Part shown: positions 24,699-33,372 of the stretch, one piece after another | Layout: every line of letters starts with the position of its first letter | Position numbering within the stretch: position 1 is the stretch's first letter | NCBI RefSeq assembly: GCF_039614845.1 | Contig: NZ_JBDIML010000001.1 | Coordinates: 806,001-870,000 of the forward strand | DNA: 64,000 nt | Direction of reading: 5' to 3' | Source of the DNA: Ornithinibacillus xuwenensis | Lineage (GTDB): Bacteria; Bacillota; Bacilli; Bacillales; Amphibacillaceae | The notes under the pieces: generated by a model | The model's input: the letters and a program-made list of their open reading frames with translations, nothing else | Databases searched by the model: none | Told to the model about the DNA's origin: nothing | Program-made: the position numbers and the translations under genes

Positions 24699-27356
24699 TT
24701 ATCTTTTTGTAAATCCAAATAAGACAGTTGGCAACGCACCTAGTCCAATTATTAACATCCAATCTCGTAATGTTAAGGTCATGGTATGGAAGATTGGTTG
24801 TAAAGGTGGCCAGTAAATCACAATTAGTAATAACAATATAGAAGATATTACCGCTAGTACGAGATATATATTTTCGAAGGGATTTCGATCAAACACTGAT
24901 TTTTCACTACGACAATCAAATACATGAATTAATTGAGCCATTACTAGAGTAGCAAAAGCAATGGTTTGACCATATATTAGATTTTCTGGATTGTTTTGGT
25001 AAGTTAGCATAAAGGCGATTAATGTTACCGCTCCAATTAAGAATCCCCTGCTAATAATTTTAAAGCCTAACCCTCTTGCAAAGACACCTTCCTTCGGGCT
25101 ACGAGGTCCACGCTTCATAACATCGCCTTCAGGTTGATCTAGCCCTAATGCCATAGCTGGTAGACCATCCGTCACTAAGTTGACCCAAAGAATTTGCACC
25201 GGTACTAATGGAAGAGGCATTCCGAGTAACATCGCGAACAACATCACCAATATTTCTCCTACATTCGATGCAAGTAAATATCGAATGAACTTACGAATGT
25301 TTTCATATATATTACGCCCTTCTTTGATAGCAGCTTTAATCGTAGCAAAGTTATCATCCATTAATACAAGCGAGGAAGCCTCCTTTGTAACATCAGTCCC
25401 ACTAATTCCCATACTGATTCCGATATCACTAGCTTTAATTGCTGGAGCATCATTGACCCCATCACCTGTCATCGCTACAATATGACCTTTGTTTTGAAAT
25501 GCCTTAACAATTTTTAATTTATGCTCGGGTGTGACCCTTGCAAAGACATAAACATCCTCAATCATTTCTTCTAATTCATCAGTCGACATTTGATTTAATT
25601 GCTGTCCTTCTAGTACCAAGCCATCATCCGGCAATAATCGTAAGTTTTTGGCGATCGCTCGAGCTGTTTTGACGTGATCACCAGTAATCATGACCGTTTT
25701 TATACCAGCTTGTCTGCATTCTTCAATTGCATGTCTTACTTCTTTTCTTGGCGGATCAATCATTCCATATAAACCAATAAATGTTAAATCCTTTTCTAAA
25801 AACCCCGTTTCAAGTGATACATCTTTCGATAATTGCTTCATGCTTATGGCAATAGTCCGCAGTGCTTTTTCTGCCATATCATCTATCGCATGCTCAATGT
25901 TTTGTTTATCCTGCTCCTTTAGGATTTTTCGTTCATCTTTTTCTAGGAAGTAGTTACAACGAGGTAGTAGAACATCTGGTGCACCTTTGGTAATGAGGAA
26001 TCGTCTTCCATTTTCATCCTCAACTACAACACTCATTCTTTTTCGATCAGAATCAAACGGTATTTCCTTAATTACTTGAAAGCTTTCACTATTGCTAGTG
26101 GATAGTCCAATCTTACGGGCAGCAACTAATAAAGCTCCATCTGTGGGGTCTCCGTCAACAAAGTACTTCCCCTTCTTCACTTGAAGCGCTGCGTTATTAC
26201 AAAGCTGTCCGTATAATAGCATCATCTCTAAATTTGGATAATCTCGTTTTAGCTGTTGTTTTCCTATCTGAAAATGTCCTTCAATATCATAGCCATCACC
26301 AGTCACCGTTAAATTCTCACCATTTAAAAAGACTTCTTTTACAGTCATCTGGTTCTCTGTCATGGTTCCTGTCTTATCCGAACAAATGACAGAGGCACAT
26401 CCTAACGTTTCCACTGCGGATAACTTCCGAACAATAGCCTTCTTCCGAATCATACGCTGAACGCCAAGTGACAATGCAACCGTAACGATAGCAGGTAACC
26501 CCTCTGGAATCGCTGCTACCGCAAGAGAAACTCCTGCCAAGAACATATGATAAACTGGATGTCCTTGTATTACTCCTAGTCCTACTACAAGAATTGTTAA
26601 TAATATTGCAACAACAATTAATATCTTTCCTAATTCAGCAAGCTTTCTCTCGAGAGGAGTTGGTATTTTTTTCGTATTTGACATGAGAGAAGCGATTTGG
26701 CCCATTACAGTATTCATTCCTGTTCCAACCACTATTCCAATACCTGAACCACGCGTAACTAACGTCCCCATAAATCCCATATTCACTTGGTCCCCAGCAT
26801 CCAAATCGTCTCTCATGATTGCCGATGCATGCTTCATTACTGGCAACGATTCACCTGTTAAAGCTGATTCCTCTGTTTCCATACTGCTTGATTTTACGAT
26901 ACGGATATCTGCAGGGATTCTATCACCACTACCTACCTTCACAATATCTCCTACAACAAGCTCACGAGAATTTACTTTCTCCCATCTTTTATCGCGAAAA
27001 ACATTTGCCATAGGAGCTGAAAGTTCTTTTAATTTTTCCAGTGATTTCTCCGCTTTCTGCTCTTGAAAATAGCCAATAAATCCATTCACTAAAACAATTA
27101 CCATAATCGCAACTGCGTCAACAAATTCACCAAGCATTCCTGCAATTAATGTGGCTGCAAGTAACACCAATACCATAAAGTCCTGAAACTGCTTCAAAAA
27201 TATAAGCCATTTCGGTGTTTGTTTTTTTGATTCCAACAAATTGTAACCGTATTGCTTCTGACGCTGCTCTACTTGCTTTGATGAAAGTCCCCTATTTACT
27301 GTTACTTGAAGCTTTTGTTCTACATGTTCCACATCTAATTGATACCACTTTTTCAC
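24699..27356 (-). CDS. SERCA-type calcium-translocating P-type ATPase (YloB-like)
   Basis: ATP-driven cation pump in the cytoplasmic membrane, probably exporting Ca2+. From the preferred GTG start at 27356 (seven bases after GGAGGA) it has 885 residues: N-terminal cation ATPase domain, TGES at 167-170, M4 motif PEGLP at 284-288, phosphorylation site DKTGT at 327-331, GDGVNDAPA hinge, and M6 motif NLVTDGLPA. The M4 glutamate and M6 Asn/Asp match the SERCA calcium site, which supports Ca2+ rather than Na+ or Mn2+ as substrate. Ten membrane spans. Divergent from rqcH, as in B. subtilis yloB/yloA. A TTG/ATG-type start 30 bases upstream is less likely. Confidence 0.92.
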   Translation of the reverse strand: MKKWYQLDVEHVEQKLQVTVNRGLSSKQVEQRQKQYGYNLLESKKQTPKWLIFLKQFQDFMVLVLLAATLIAGMLGEFVDAVAIMVIVLVNGFIGYFQEQKAEKSLEKLKELSAPMANVFRDKRWEKVNSRELVVGDIVKVGSGDRIPADIRIVKSSSMETEESALTGESLPVMKHASAIMRDDLDAGDQVNMGFMGTLVTRGSGIGIVVGTGMNTVMGQIASLMSNTKKIPTPLERKLAELGKILIVVAILLTILVVGLGVIQGHPVYHMFLAGVSLAVAAIPEGLPAIVTVALSLGVQRMIRKKAIVRKLSAVETLGCASVICSDKTGTMTENQMTVKEVFLNGENLTVTGDGYDIEGHFQIGKQQLKRDYPNLEMMLLYGQLCNNAALQVKKGKYFVDGDPTDGALLVAARKIGLSTSNSESFQVIKEIPFDSDRKRMSVVVEDENGRRFLITKGAPDVLLPRCNYFLEKDERKILKEQDKQNIEHAIDDMAEKALRTIAISMKQLSKDVSLETGFLEKDLTFIGLYGMIDPPRKEVRHAIEECRQAGIKTVMITGDHVKTARAIAKNLRLLPDDGLVLEGQQLNQMSTDELEEMIEDVYVFARVTPEHKLKIVKAFQNKGHIVAMTGDGVNDAPAIKASDIGISMGISGTDVTKEASSLVLMDDNFATIKAAIKEGRNIYENIRKFIRYLLASNVGEILVMLFAMLLGMPLPLVPVQILWVNLVTDGLPAMALGLDQPEGDVMKRGPRSPKEGVFARGLGFKIISRGFLIGAVTLIAFMLTYQNNPENLIYGQTIAFATLVMAQLIHVFDCRSEKSVFDRNPFENIYLVLAVISSILLLLIVIYWPPLQPIFHTMTLTLRDWMLIIGLGALPTVLFGFTKR

Positions 27357-27467
27357 GTTGCATTCCTCCACGCTTATTGAGAGCATATAATATCTCCTAT
27401 TCTCTTAGTGATATCTATGCAGACTTGTCCCAAAAAATGATATAATTTAGGAAGAGAGGTGAGTCAC

Positions 27468-29171
27468 ATGCCATTTGATGGAATCGTAACAAGAGCTGTT
27501 ACAAAGGAATTAGAACAATATCTAACACCAGGAAAAATTACTAAAATACATCAACCAACCGACACAGAAGTTGTGATGACAGTAAGAAGTCAAGGTAAAA
27601 ATCATGTACTACTATTATCGATTCATCCTACATATTCTCGTGTCCATCTAACAGATGATACGTATCAAAATCCACCAGTAGCACCTATGTTTTGTATGGT
27701 ATTACGAAAGCATCTATCTGGTGCAATTATTGAATCCATTGAGCAATTCGGAATGGAACGTATCATTAACTTTACGATAAAAACGAGAAATGAAATTGGA
27801 GATATAGCCTCTAAAACACTAATTTTAGAGCTAATGGGTAAGCATAGTAACCTAATGCTAGTTGACACGGATAAAGGTCAAATAATAGACAGCTTAAAAC
27901 ATATTTCCATGGCACAAAATAGGCACCGGACTGTATTACCAGGGTCAGCGTATGTGTTGCCGCCACAGCAGGACAAATTAAATCCATTGGAAGTTGACGG
28001 TGAAGCATTTGTCAAACGTCTAGATTTTAATGCTGGTAAGCTAGAGAACCAAATTGTCTCTCAATTAGTTGGGTTATCGCCTTTTATCGCAAAGGAAATT
28101 GTCAGTCGAACTAATTTAGGTTCAGCACAAGTATTTATGGAGAAGTTTCAAGAAATTAAAAATCAACTGTTAACGGATTCCTTTGAACCTGTTATCTATA
28201 AAGGGACTAGGGAAGATTTCCATGTCATAGCCATTCACTCCTTTAAAGGTGAAACAGTTGCTTTCTCTTCTACAAATAAAATGCTTGATGAATTTTTTTC
28301 TGGTAAAGCGGAGCGAGACCGAGTAAAACAACAAGCAAAGGATTTATATCGATTTATTCAAAATGAGAAAGATAAGAATGAACGTAAGCTTAAAAAGCAT
28401 TTGCGTACGATAAAAAGAGCAGAAAATGCTGATAGCTATCAAAAACAGGGTGAGTTATTAACGGCAAATATGCATTTAATTAAACCAGGAGATTCCTCCA
28501 TCAACGTTGTGGATTACTATGATCCAGAACAAAATGAAATGACTATTGATCTAAATCCTAATAAAAGTCCGAGTGAAAATGCACAAAGCTTTTTTAAAAC
28601 TTATCAGAAACTAAAGACTTCTAAAGTAAAAGTTGAAGAAGAAATTGTGAAAACAAACGAAGAGCTTACCTACTTTGAACAGCTGTTACAACAAGTTCAA
28701 GTAGCTGGTGTTGAGGACATCGAAGAAATACGAGAAGAGCTTCGAGAAGAAGGCTATTTAAAAAAACAAACAAAAAATAAGAAGAAAAGCAAGCAGCATC
28801 TTCCACAGCCAGAGGAGTATGAAGCATCAGATGGCACCTTGATTTTAGTAGGGAAAAATAACAAACAAAACGAATACCTGACGATGAAGTTAGCACATCG
28901 AGACGAACTTTGGTTACATACCAAGGATATTCCTGGTTCACATGTCATCATCCGGTCAAAAGATCCTAGTGAGCAGACCATAATAGAGGCAGCACAGCTT
29001 GCCGCTTATTATAGTAAGTCTCAGGAATCATCCTCGGTGCCTGTTGATTATACAAGAGTACGCCATGTCAAAAAACCGAACGGATCTAAACCTGGATTTG
29101 TAACGTATGATAATCAAAAAACGGTATTTGTTACACCTGAAAAATCAATGATTATTCAATTAAAGAAATAA
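27468..29171 (+). CDS. rqcH: Ribosome quality control protein RqcH (NFACT family)
   Basis: Binds stalled 50S-peptidyl-tRNA complexes and recruits tRNA-Ala to add C-terminal alanine tails that mark nascent chains for degradation. From the ATG at 27468 (MPFDGIVTRAVTKEL), after AGAGGTG, it has 567 residues: NFACT-N (about 1-170), helix-hairpin-helix region, long coiled coils (about 275-430) and NFACT-R (about 445-565) with DELWLHTKDIPGSHVIIR. Annotated in older genomes as fibronectin-binding protein (FbpA/YloA). One of few plus-strand genes; a TATAAT hexamer lies just upstream. Confidence 0.94.
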   Translation: MPFDGIVTRAVTKELEQYLTPGKITKIHQPTDTEVVMTVRSQGKNHVLLLSIHPTYSRVHLTDDTYQNPPVAPMFCMVLRKHLSGAIIESIEQFGMERIINFTIKTRNEIGDIASKTLILELMGKHSNLMLVDTDKGQIIDSLKHISMAQNRHRTVLPGSAYVLPPQQDKLNPLEVDGEAFVKRLDFNAGKLENQIVSQLVGLSPFIAKEIVSRTNLGSAQVFMEKFQEIKNQLLTDSFEPVIYKGTREDFHVIAIHSFKGETVAFSSTNKMLDEFFSGKAERDRVKQQAKDLYRFIQNEKDKNERKLKKHLRTIKRAENADSYQKQGELLTANMHLIKPGDSSINVVDYYDPEQNEMTIDLNPNKSPSENAQSFFKTYQKLKTSKVKVEEEIVKTNEELTYFEQLLQQVQVAGVEDIEEIREELREEGYLKKQTKNKKKSKQHLPQPEEYEASDGTLILVGKNNKQNEYLTMKLAHRDELWLHTKDIPGSHVIIRSKDPSEQTIIEAAQLAAYYSKSQESSSVPVDYTRVRHVKKPNGSKPGFVTYDNQKTVFVTPEKSMIIQLKK

Positions 29172-29176
29172 CCAAC

Positions 29177-29225
29177 AACGGAACCAAAGCATTTACGATT
29201 ATCGTGATGTCCGGTTCCGTTTTAT
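29177..29225 (+). terminator. Terminator after rqcH
   Basis: AACGGAACC (29177-29185) pairs with GGTTCCGTT (29213-29221) around a 27-base loop that holds its own CGATTATCG mini-hairpin, followed by TTTTATA. Confidence 0.8.
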
Positions 29226-29252
29226 AGTATTCTTGCTTACAATAATAGTTAT

Positions 29253-29375
29253 TTATAAGAAAGTGAATATAAGTAAAATTGCAATAATCGATGATATAAA
29301 GATTAGACCTATTACAGCTAACTTCTTGGTAAATCGTATTGCATCTTCACTAACCTCTGGGTCATCTTCGCACAT
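29253..29375 (-). CDS. Possible 40-residue single-span membrane peptide, unknown function
   Basis: An ATG-to-TAA frame encodes MCEDDPEVSEDAIRF, a short basic TKK segment, and about 20 continuous hydrophobic residues ending in IFTFL. This layout, acidic head, lysine pair and one membrane helix, looks like a real small membrane protein rather than random translation. Against it, the ribosome-like AAAAGGTGG directly touches the ATG with no spacing, and a stop lies eight codons upstream in frame. It is 160 bases downstream of amj in the same direction and ends near the rqcH terminator from the other strand. I do not recognise a family. The 364-base gap 29172-29535 holds nothing else clear. Confidence 0.4.
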   Translation of the reverse strand: MCEDDPEVSEDAIRFTKKLAVIGLIFISSIIAILLIFTFL

Positions 29376-29535
29376 CCACCTTTTACCAAATAAACCTTAA
29401 AAATATTTTAAAGACTTCTCTTCTATATAAAAACGATAACCGATACCCAAGTGAAAATTGCAACAATTCAGCCCAAATCACTCAATAAATACTTTGTTAA
29501 CTGTCAACCTCAAGCACATAAATGAATAGAAAGTG

Positions 29536-30351
29536 TTACACAATAAACCCGGTTAACCATGCAATATATGCTGCACCCGGAATAAACAATAATTGTGCTA
29601 GTAATGTTCCTAAAAACCTAGATGTCACCATCAACAATGAAATACTTTTAAGTTTCTGATAGCTCCCTCTTTGATTGACAACGTCATCCGCAATGACGGA
29701 AATTTTAGGATCAATGAATATAACTAATAGAATGGTTGCAATCCCGTTTATCAAGCCCGAAGCCATGATTGCTGTTGAAGCTCTTTCAGGGACTAACAAC
29801 GCTGCGTACAAGGCTGATAAAACACCGATTGTGTAAATAGCAGTTATAACCATATTTACAAAAAATAATTTAATCGGAATGTCTTTCATTATAGTCGATC
29901 TTAAGTATGTAAATTTTGGTAGGTTAAAATGCTTTATACCACGCTTTATGTATTTCAACGAAAATATTCGTTTAAATAAAGATGGAATAGATCCTCTTTC
30001 TTCTGATAAATGGATAATCGCTCGGGAAAATACTGCAATAAACGTCGGGAGAAGTATTATTCCAAAAACGGTTCCAACTGTAGAAGCGCCAATCAAAAAG
30101 CGAAATTGATTCTCCACAAACTCTAGTGCATTTTCATTAGGTGCTCCATCAATTAAACTACCAGTAAACGGTTGTTGCATCATATTTGCTAATCTTGACA
30201 GTATAACCATTACATTGAATAAGGATAAAGCAGAAGCAATCATTTTCACCCTTGCGCCTGATAATCTTACTGCATAAGCAAGTGTTTCAATAGAATGAAT
30301 GACAAAAATAAACAAAGCAATATATAATAGCTTTTCGGTTAAAAACTCCAC
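29536..30351 (-). CDS. amj: Lipid II flippase Amj (alternate to MurJ)
   Basis: Multi-span membrane protein of the DUF2837 family, known in B. subtilis (YdaH) as a stress-induced lipid II flippase able to replace MurJ. The 271-residue protein has about six membrane spans and family segments HSIETLAYAVRLSGARVK near the start, LFNVMVILSRLANMMQQP, and FIPGAAYIAWLTGFIV at the end. The start is GTG at 30351 after AAGAAGG. Identification rests on remembered family sequence pattern and length, so it is good but not certain. It stands alone rather than in a cell-wall operon. In B. subtilis it is controlled by sigma-M; I saw no clear sigma-M site. Confidence 0.85.
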   Translation of the reverse strand: MEFLTEKLLYIALFIFVIHSIETLAYAVRLSGARVKMIASALSLFNVMVILSRLANMMQQPFTGSLIDGAPNENALEFVENQFRFLIGASTVGTVFGIILLPTFIAVFSRAIIHLSEERGSIPSLFKRIFSLKYIKRGIKHFNLPKFTYLRSTIMKDIPIKLFFVNMVITAIYTIGVLSALYAALLVPERASTAIMASGLINGIATILLVIFIDPKISVIADDVVNQRGSYQKLKSISLLMVTSRFLGTLLAQLLFIPGAAYIAWLTGFIV

Positions 30352-30466
30352 TTTATTACCTTCTTTTCTTAAATTAAATCAAAATGGAATATAGCAATCT
30401 TAACATAGAATCCCATTTTTTTATGCTGAATCTAATAAAATATAGAGAATTAACTAGAGGAGCCTA

Positions 30467-30964
30467 TTACAATGACGGACCTTTATTTAATTCCTTTGTC
30501 AGACTGTTAATGGCATTCATTACTTCTTGAATATTTTCCTTATCATTCATATTATTGCGAGCATGTAGTAATACCGGTCTCACTGATTCTACTGATCTTC
30601 CGAAATCGTACATCCATTGATATCTTGGAACCATCCATGTATGAAAATGGTGAGTTGTATCTTCGTTATAAAAATAATAAACATATTCTATTCCTAATAC
30701 GTTTCTTTGGGCCTTTCTAATCTTCGATAAAGCCTTCATATAATCTAATTGCTCTTCTTCCGTCAGTTCATCAAGGCATGTTACATGTCGTTTAGAAGCC
30801 AGGATGATTAATCCTTTAATTGGATAGGCAACATCTTGGTGCGCGTGAAAAAATTCTGTCTCCATGACAACGCCACCATCTGGTTTCATGCTTCCACCTG
30901 TAATTGCACAACTTAAGCAGTCGACTTCCACTTTGCTACCATTGGAAAGTGTTATTTTTCGCAT
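30467..30964 (-). CDS. HIT-like family protein
   Basis: A 165-residue cytosolic protein related to the histidine-triad nucleotide hydrolase/transferase fold. The start at 30964 (MRKITLSNG) is seven bases after AGGAGG. Features are an N-terminal CLSC pair like the metal-binding CxxC of some HIT proteins, the beta-rich PIKGLIILASKRHV segment, and HHFHTWMVPR where HIT proteins have HxHxHxx. The triad is not canonical because a Trp or Thr replaces one histidine, so the activity is uncertain. It may act on dinucleoside polyphosphates or be a GalT-like relative. Monocistronic. Confidence 0.65.
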   Translation of the reverse strand: MRKITLSNGSKVEVDCLSCAITGGSMKPDGGVVMETEFFHAHQDVAYPIKGLIILASKRHVTCLDELTEEEQLDYMKALSKIRKAQRNVLGIEYVYYFYNEDTTHHFHTWMVPRYQWMYDFGRSVESVRPVLLHARNNMNDKENIQEVMNAINSLTKELNKGPSL

Positions 30965-31042
30965 CGCTAACCTCCTAGAATACATAATATATAGTGTATC
31001 TCTTATTACCCTAACGCAATAGATTCATGCATGTGTGTAAAA

Positions 31043-31083
31043 AAATACCTATCAATTTTTTTCATATGAATTGATAGGTATTT
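31043..31083 (-). terminator. Terminator after the LysR-type gene
   Basis: A 15-bp stem (AAATACCTATCAATT with its complement at 31069-31083) is followed on the minus strand by a run of T residues. Confidence 0.87.
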
Positions 31084-31110
31084 CATCTTATAAGGTGATA
31101 TTGATTCCTA

Positions 31111-31971
31111 TTAAAAAAACGTCTCATCCGTTAGCATATTAATAAATTGATCTACTTGAGGTAGCTCGCGAATTCCTTCTTGATAAGATACCCACGTATA
31201 TCTCGTTACAGGTTTTCCATCAGATTCTAATGCAACATGTGGAAATTCATCCATCATCGAATCCGATACACTTTTGGGTAATACTGCCATGCCAATTCCT
31301 TGCTTCATAAACTGTTTACAGGTTTCAATCTGATCGACCGTAATCGTTCTTAAAGGTTTAATTCGATGCTGATGATGATAAAGCCAATTATCTACTAGTT
31401 CATGCATGCTATCATCACTCTTAAATGATATTAATGGGCGCTCTTTTAAGGTTTCTTTTGGAAAGGATTCTGTATCAAAAATATACAATGGGTCATCAAA
31501 CAACCGAATACTAGTACTTTCTTTAAGCTTTTCACCTCGAATAATACAGACATGATAATCCTTATGATTTTTCTTAATGTCTTCACTAATACCTGTTACT
31601 AAGTCAATCGTTACCTTTGGAAAAAGACTTGTGTATTCCCCTAATATCTTTGGAAGAAATCGCTGACTAATTAATGATGAACAAGCAATAGAAAGTGTTC
31701 CTTGCACTTCCATACTTGAGGTTGAGAGCCTGTTTTTTAACGCCTGCTCTTCCTCAATAACTCGTTTGGCATGCTGTAAAATAATTTCTCCACTAGGTGT
31801 TAGCACCAAATTCTTTGGTGTTCGAATAAAAATCATTTCGCCAAAATAATCTTCAATAAATTTTAATCGTTGTGTAACAGCAGGCTGAGAAATTAAGATT
31901 GCTTTTGCGGTTCCTCTAATAGTACCAATTTTATTTAATTTTAGAAGTAATTCGTAATCCTCAATCTTCAT
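31111..31971 (-). CDS. LysR family transcriptional regulator
   Basis: DNA-binding regulator of unknown target. The 286-residue protein has the LysR N-terminal winged helix (about 1-60) with GTIRGTAKAILISQPAVTQR as the recognition region, a linker helix, and a periplasmic-binding-like effector domain (about 90-285). AAGAGGA precedes the ATG. It is transcribed the same way as the pyr operon, starting 76 bases past the pyrE stop, with TATAAT at about 32020 on the minus strand, so it probably has its own promoter. LysR proteins often control a divergent neighbour, but none is present here. I cannot assign an effector. Confidence 0.85.
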   Translation of the reverse strand: MKIEDYELLLKLNKIGTIRGTAKAILISQPAVTQRLKFIEDYFGEMIFIRTPKNLVLTPSGEIILQHAKRVIEEEQALKNRLSTSSMEVQGTLSIACSSLISQRFLPKILGEYTSLFPKVTIDLVTGISEDIKKNHKDYHVCIIRGEKLKESTSIRLFDDPLYIFDTESFPKETLKERPLISFKSDDSMHELVDNWLYHHQHRIKPLRTITVDQIETCKQFMKQGIGMAVLPKSVSDSMMDEFPHVALESDGKPVTRYTWVSYQEGIRELPQVDQFINMLTDETFF

Positions 31972-32047
31972 AATTTAAATCCTCTTATAGATAATTTTTT
32001 ATTATACATCTTCATTATATAATAAGAATCTAGTTATTGCACATCGA

Positions 32048-32668
32048 TTAGATTTTGATTGAGTTTCGCCATTCAATTAGCGCTGATTTTTGAAATGCAT
32101 CAAGCTTCCCATCCGCTTCTAATCCCTCAATTAATTCATCATAGTTTGTGAGACTTTGAAAATTTAGATTTACTTGCTCAAAATTAACGGTTGCTTTTTC
32201 TAGACCATATGTAAAGATGGATAACACATAGACTACTATTGCCCCTGCTTTTTCCAAGGCTTCTACAGCCTCTAGTGCTGATCCACCAGTTGAGATTAAA
32301 TCTTCTATAACAAGCACCTTTTTCCCTTCTACTTGATAACCTTCAATTTGATTTCCTTTACCGTGTCCCTTTGGTTTAGAGCGAACATATACCATAGGAA
32401 GATTCAAGCTATCTGCAAGCCATGCCGCATGAGGAATGCCAGCAGTTGCACATCCGGCAATTATGTCAGGCTTTATATCCAAATACTCCATTTTTTCAAT
32501 AAAAGCTAATGTTATTTTTTTGCGTATCTCTGGAAAGGACATCGTTATTCGATTATCACAATAAATGGGCGACTTAATACCAGATGTCCAAGTAAAATAA
32601 TTTTCAGGATTAATTTGCACTGCTTTAATACGTAATAGATCTCTTGCTAATTCCTGAGCTAATTTCAT
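32048..32668 (-). CDS. pyrE: Orotate phosphoribosyltransferase
   Basis: Joins orotate to PRPP giving OMP. The 206-residue protein has ENYFTWTSGIKSPIYCDNR near the N terminus, the flexible loop RSKPKGHGKGNQIEG, and the PRPP motif VLVIEDLISTGGSALEAV. The start is ATG 32668, seven bases after GGGAGG; an in-frame start 15 bases upstream lies on top of the ribosome site. It begins two bases after the pyrF stop and is the last gene of the pyr operon. I see no strong terminator behind it. Confidence 0.96.
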   Translation of the reverse strand: MKLAQELARDLLRIKAVQINPENYFTWTSGIKSPIYCDNRITMSFPEIRKKITLAFIEKMEYLDIKPDIIAGCATAGIPHAAWLADSLNLPMVYVRSKPKGHGKGNQIEGYQVEGKKVLVIEDLISTGGSALEAVEALEKAGAIVVYVLSIFTYGLEKATVNFEQVNLNFQSLTNYDELIEGLEADGKLDAFQKSALIEWRNSIKI

Positions 32669-32670
32669 AG

Positions 32671-33372
32671 TCATTCCTCCCATTCCATAACAGCCTGGTG
32701 ATAAGCTTTTTGTGGATTAGCAGCTTGTGTCACGCTCCGGCCTATAACCAAATAGTCAGCACCATTTTGACGTGCATAGCTAGGAGTTGCCACACGCTTT
32801 TGATCATTTACAGCTGTATCAACTAATCGAATACCTGGTGTAACGGTAACAAACCTTTCTCCACAAGCCTTCTTCACTTGGCTCGCTTCGTGAACAGAAC
32901 ATACTACCCCATCAGCACCATTAGCTTGTGCGAATCGCGCAAGATATACTGTATTCTTTGTCAAATCTCCAGGTATTAATAGTTCCTCGTTCATCTGTTT
33001 ATTATCCATAGATGTCAGCATGGTAACGCCAATAAGTTTCGTGTGATAATTTGGATTCCCTTCCACAAGACCTTCCTTTGCTCGTTTTATCATTTCACTT
33101 CCGCCTAGCGCATGAATATTTACCATATCCACTTCTAAGCTAGCAATAACATTCATAGCATGCATTACGGTTGTTGGAATGTCATGTAATTTTAAGTCTA
33201 AAAAAATGCGATGACCGTTTGCTTTAAGACTCTCTATAATCTTTGGACCCTCACGATAATATAGTTCCATCCCAACTTTCACAGGGATACCCTGAAATTG
33301 ATTGCTTTCTAAAAACTGATCCAATGTCTTCTTATTGGAGAAATCTAATGCTAAATAAATGGAGTCTGTCAT
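32671..33372 (-). CDS. pyrF: Orotidine 5'-phosphate decarboxylase
   Basis: Decarboxylates OMP to UMP, the final step of de novo pyrimidine synthesis. The 233-residue TIM barrel carries the active-site block FLDLKLHDIPTTV with the Asp-Lys-x-x-Asp charge network, VTMLTSMD, and the phosphate-binding TPGIRL and DYLVIGRSVTQA. It overlaps pyrD by four bases. Confidence 0.97.
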   Translation of the reverse strand: MTDSIYLALDFSNKKTLDQFLESNQFQGIPVKVGMELYYREGPKIIESLKANGHRIFLDLKLHDIPTTVMHAMNVIASLEVDMVNIHALGGSEMIKRAKEGLVEGNPNYHTKLIGVTMLTSMDNKQMNEELLIPGDLTKNTVYLARFAQANGADGVVCSVHEASQVKKACGERFVTVTPGIRLVDTAVNDQKRVATPSYARQNGADYLVIGRSVTQAANPQKAYHQAVMEWEE

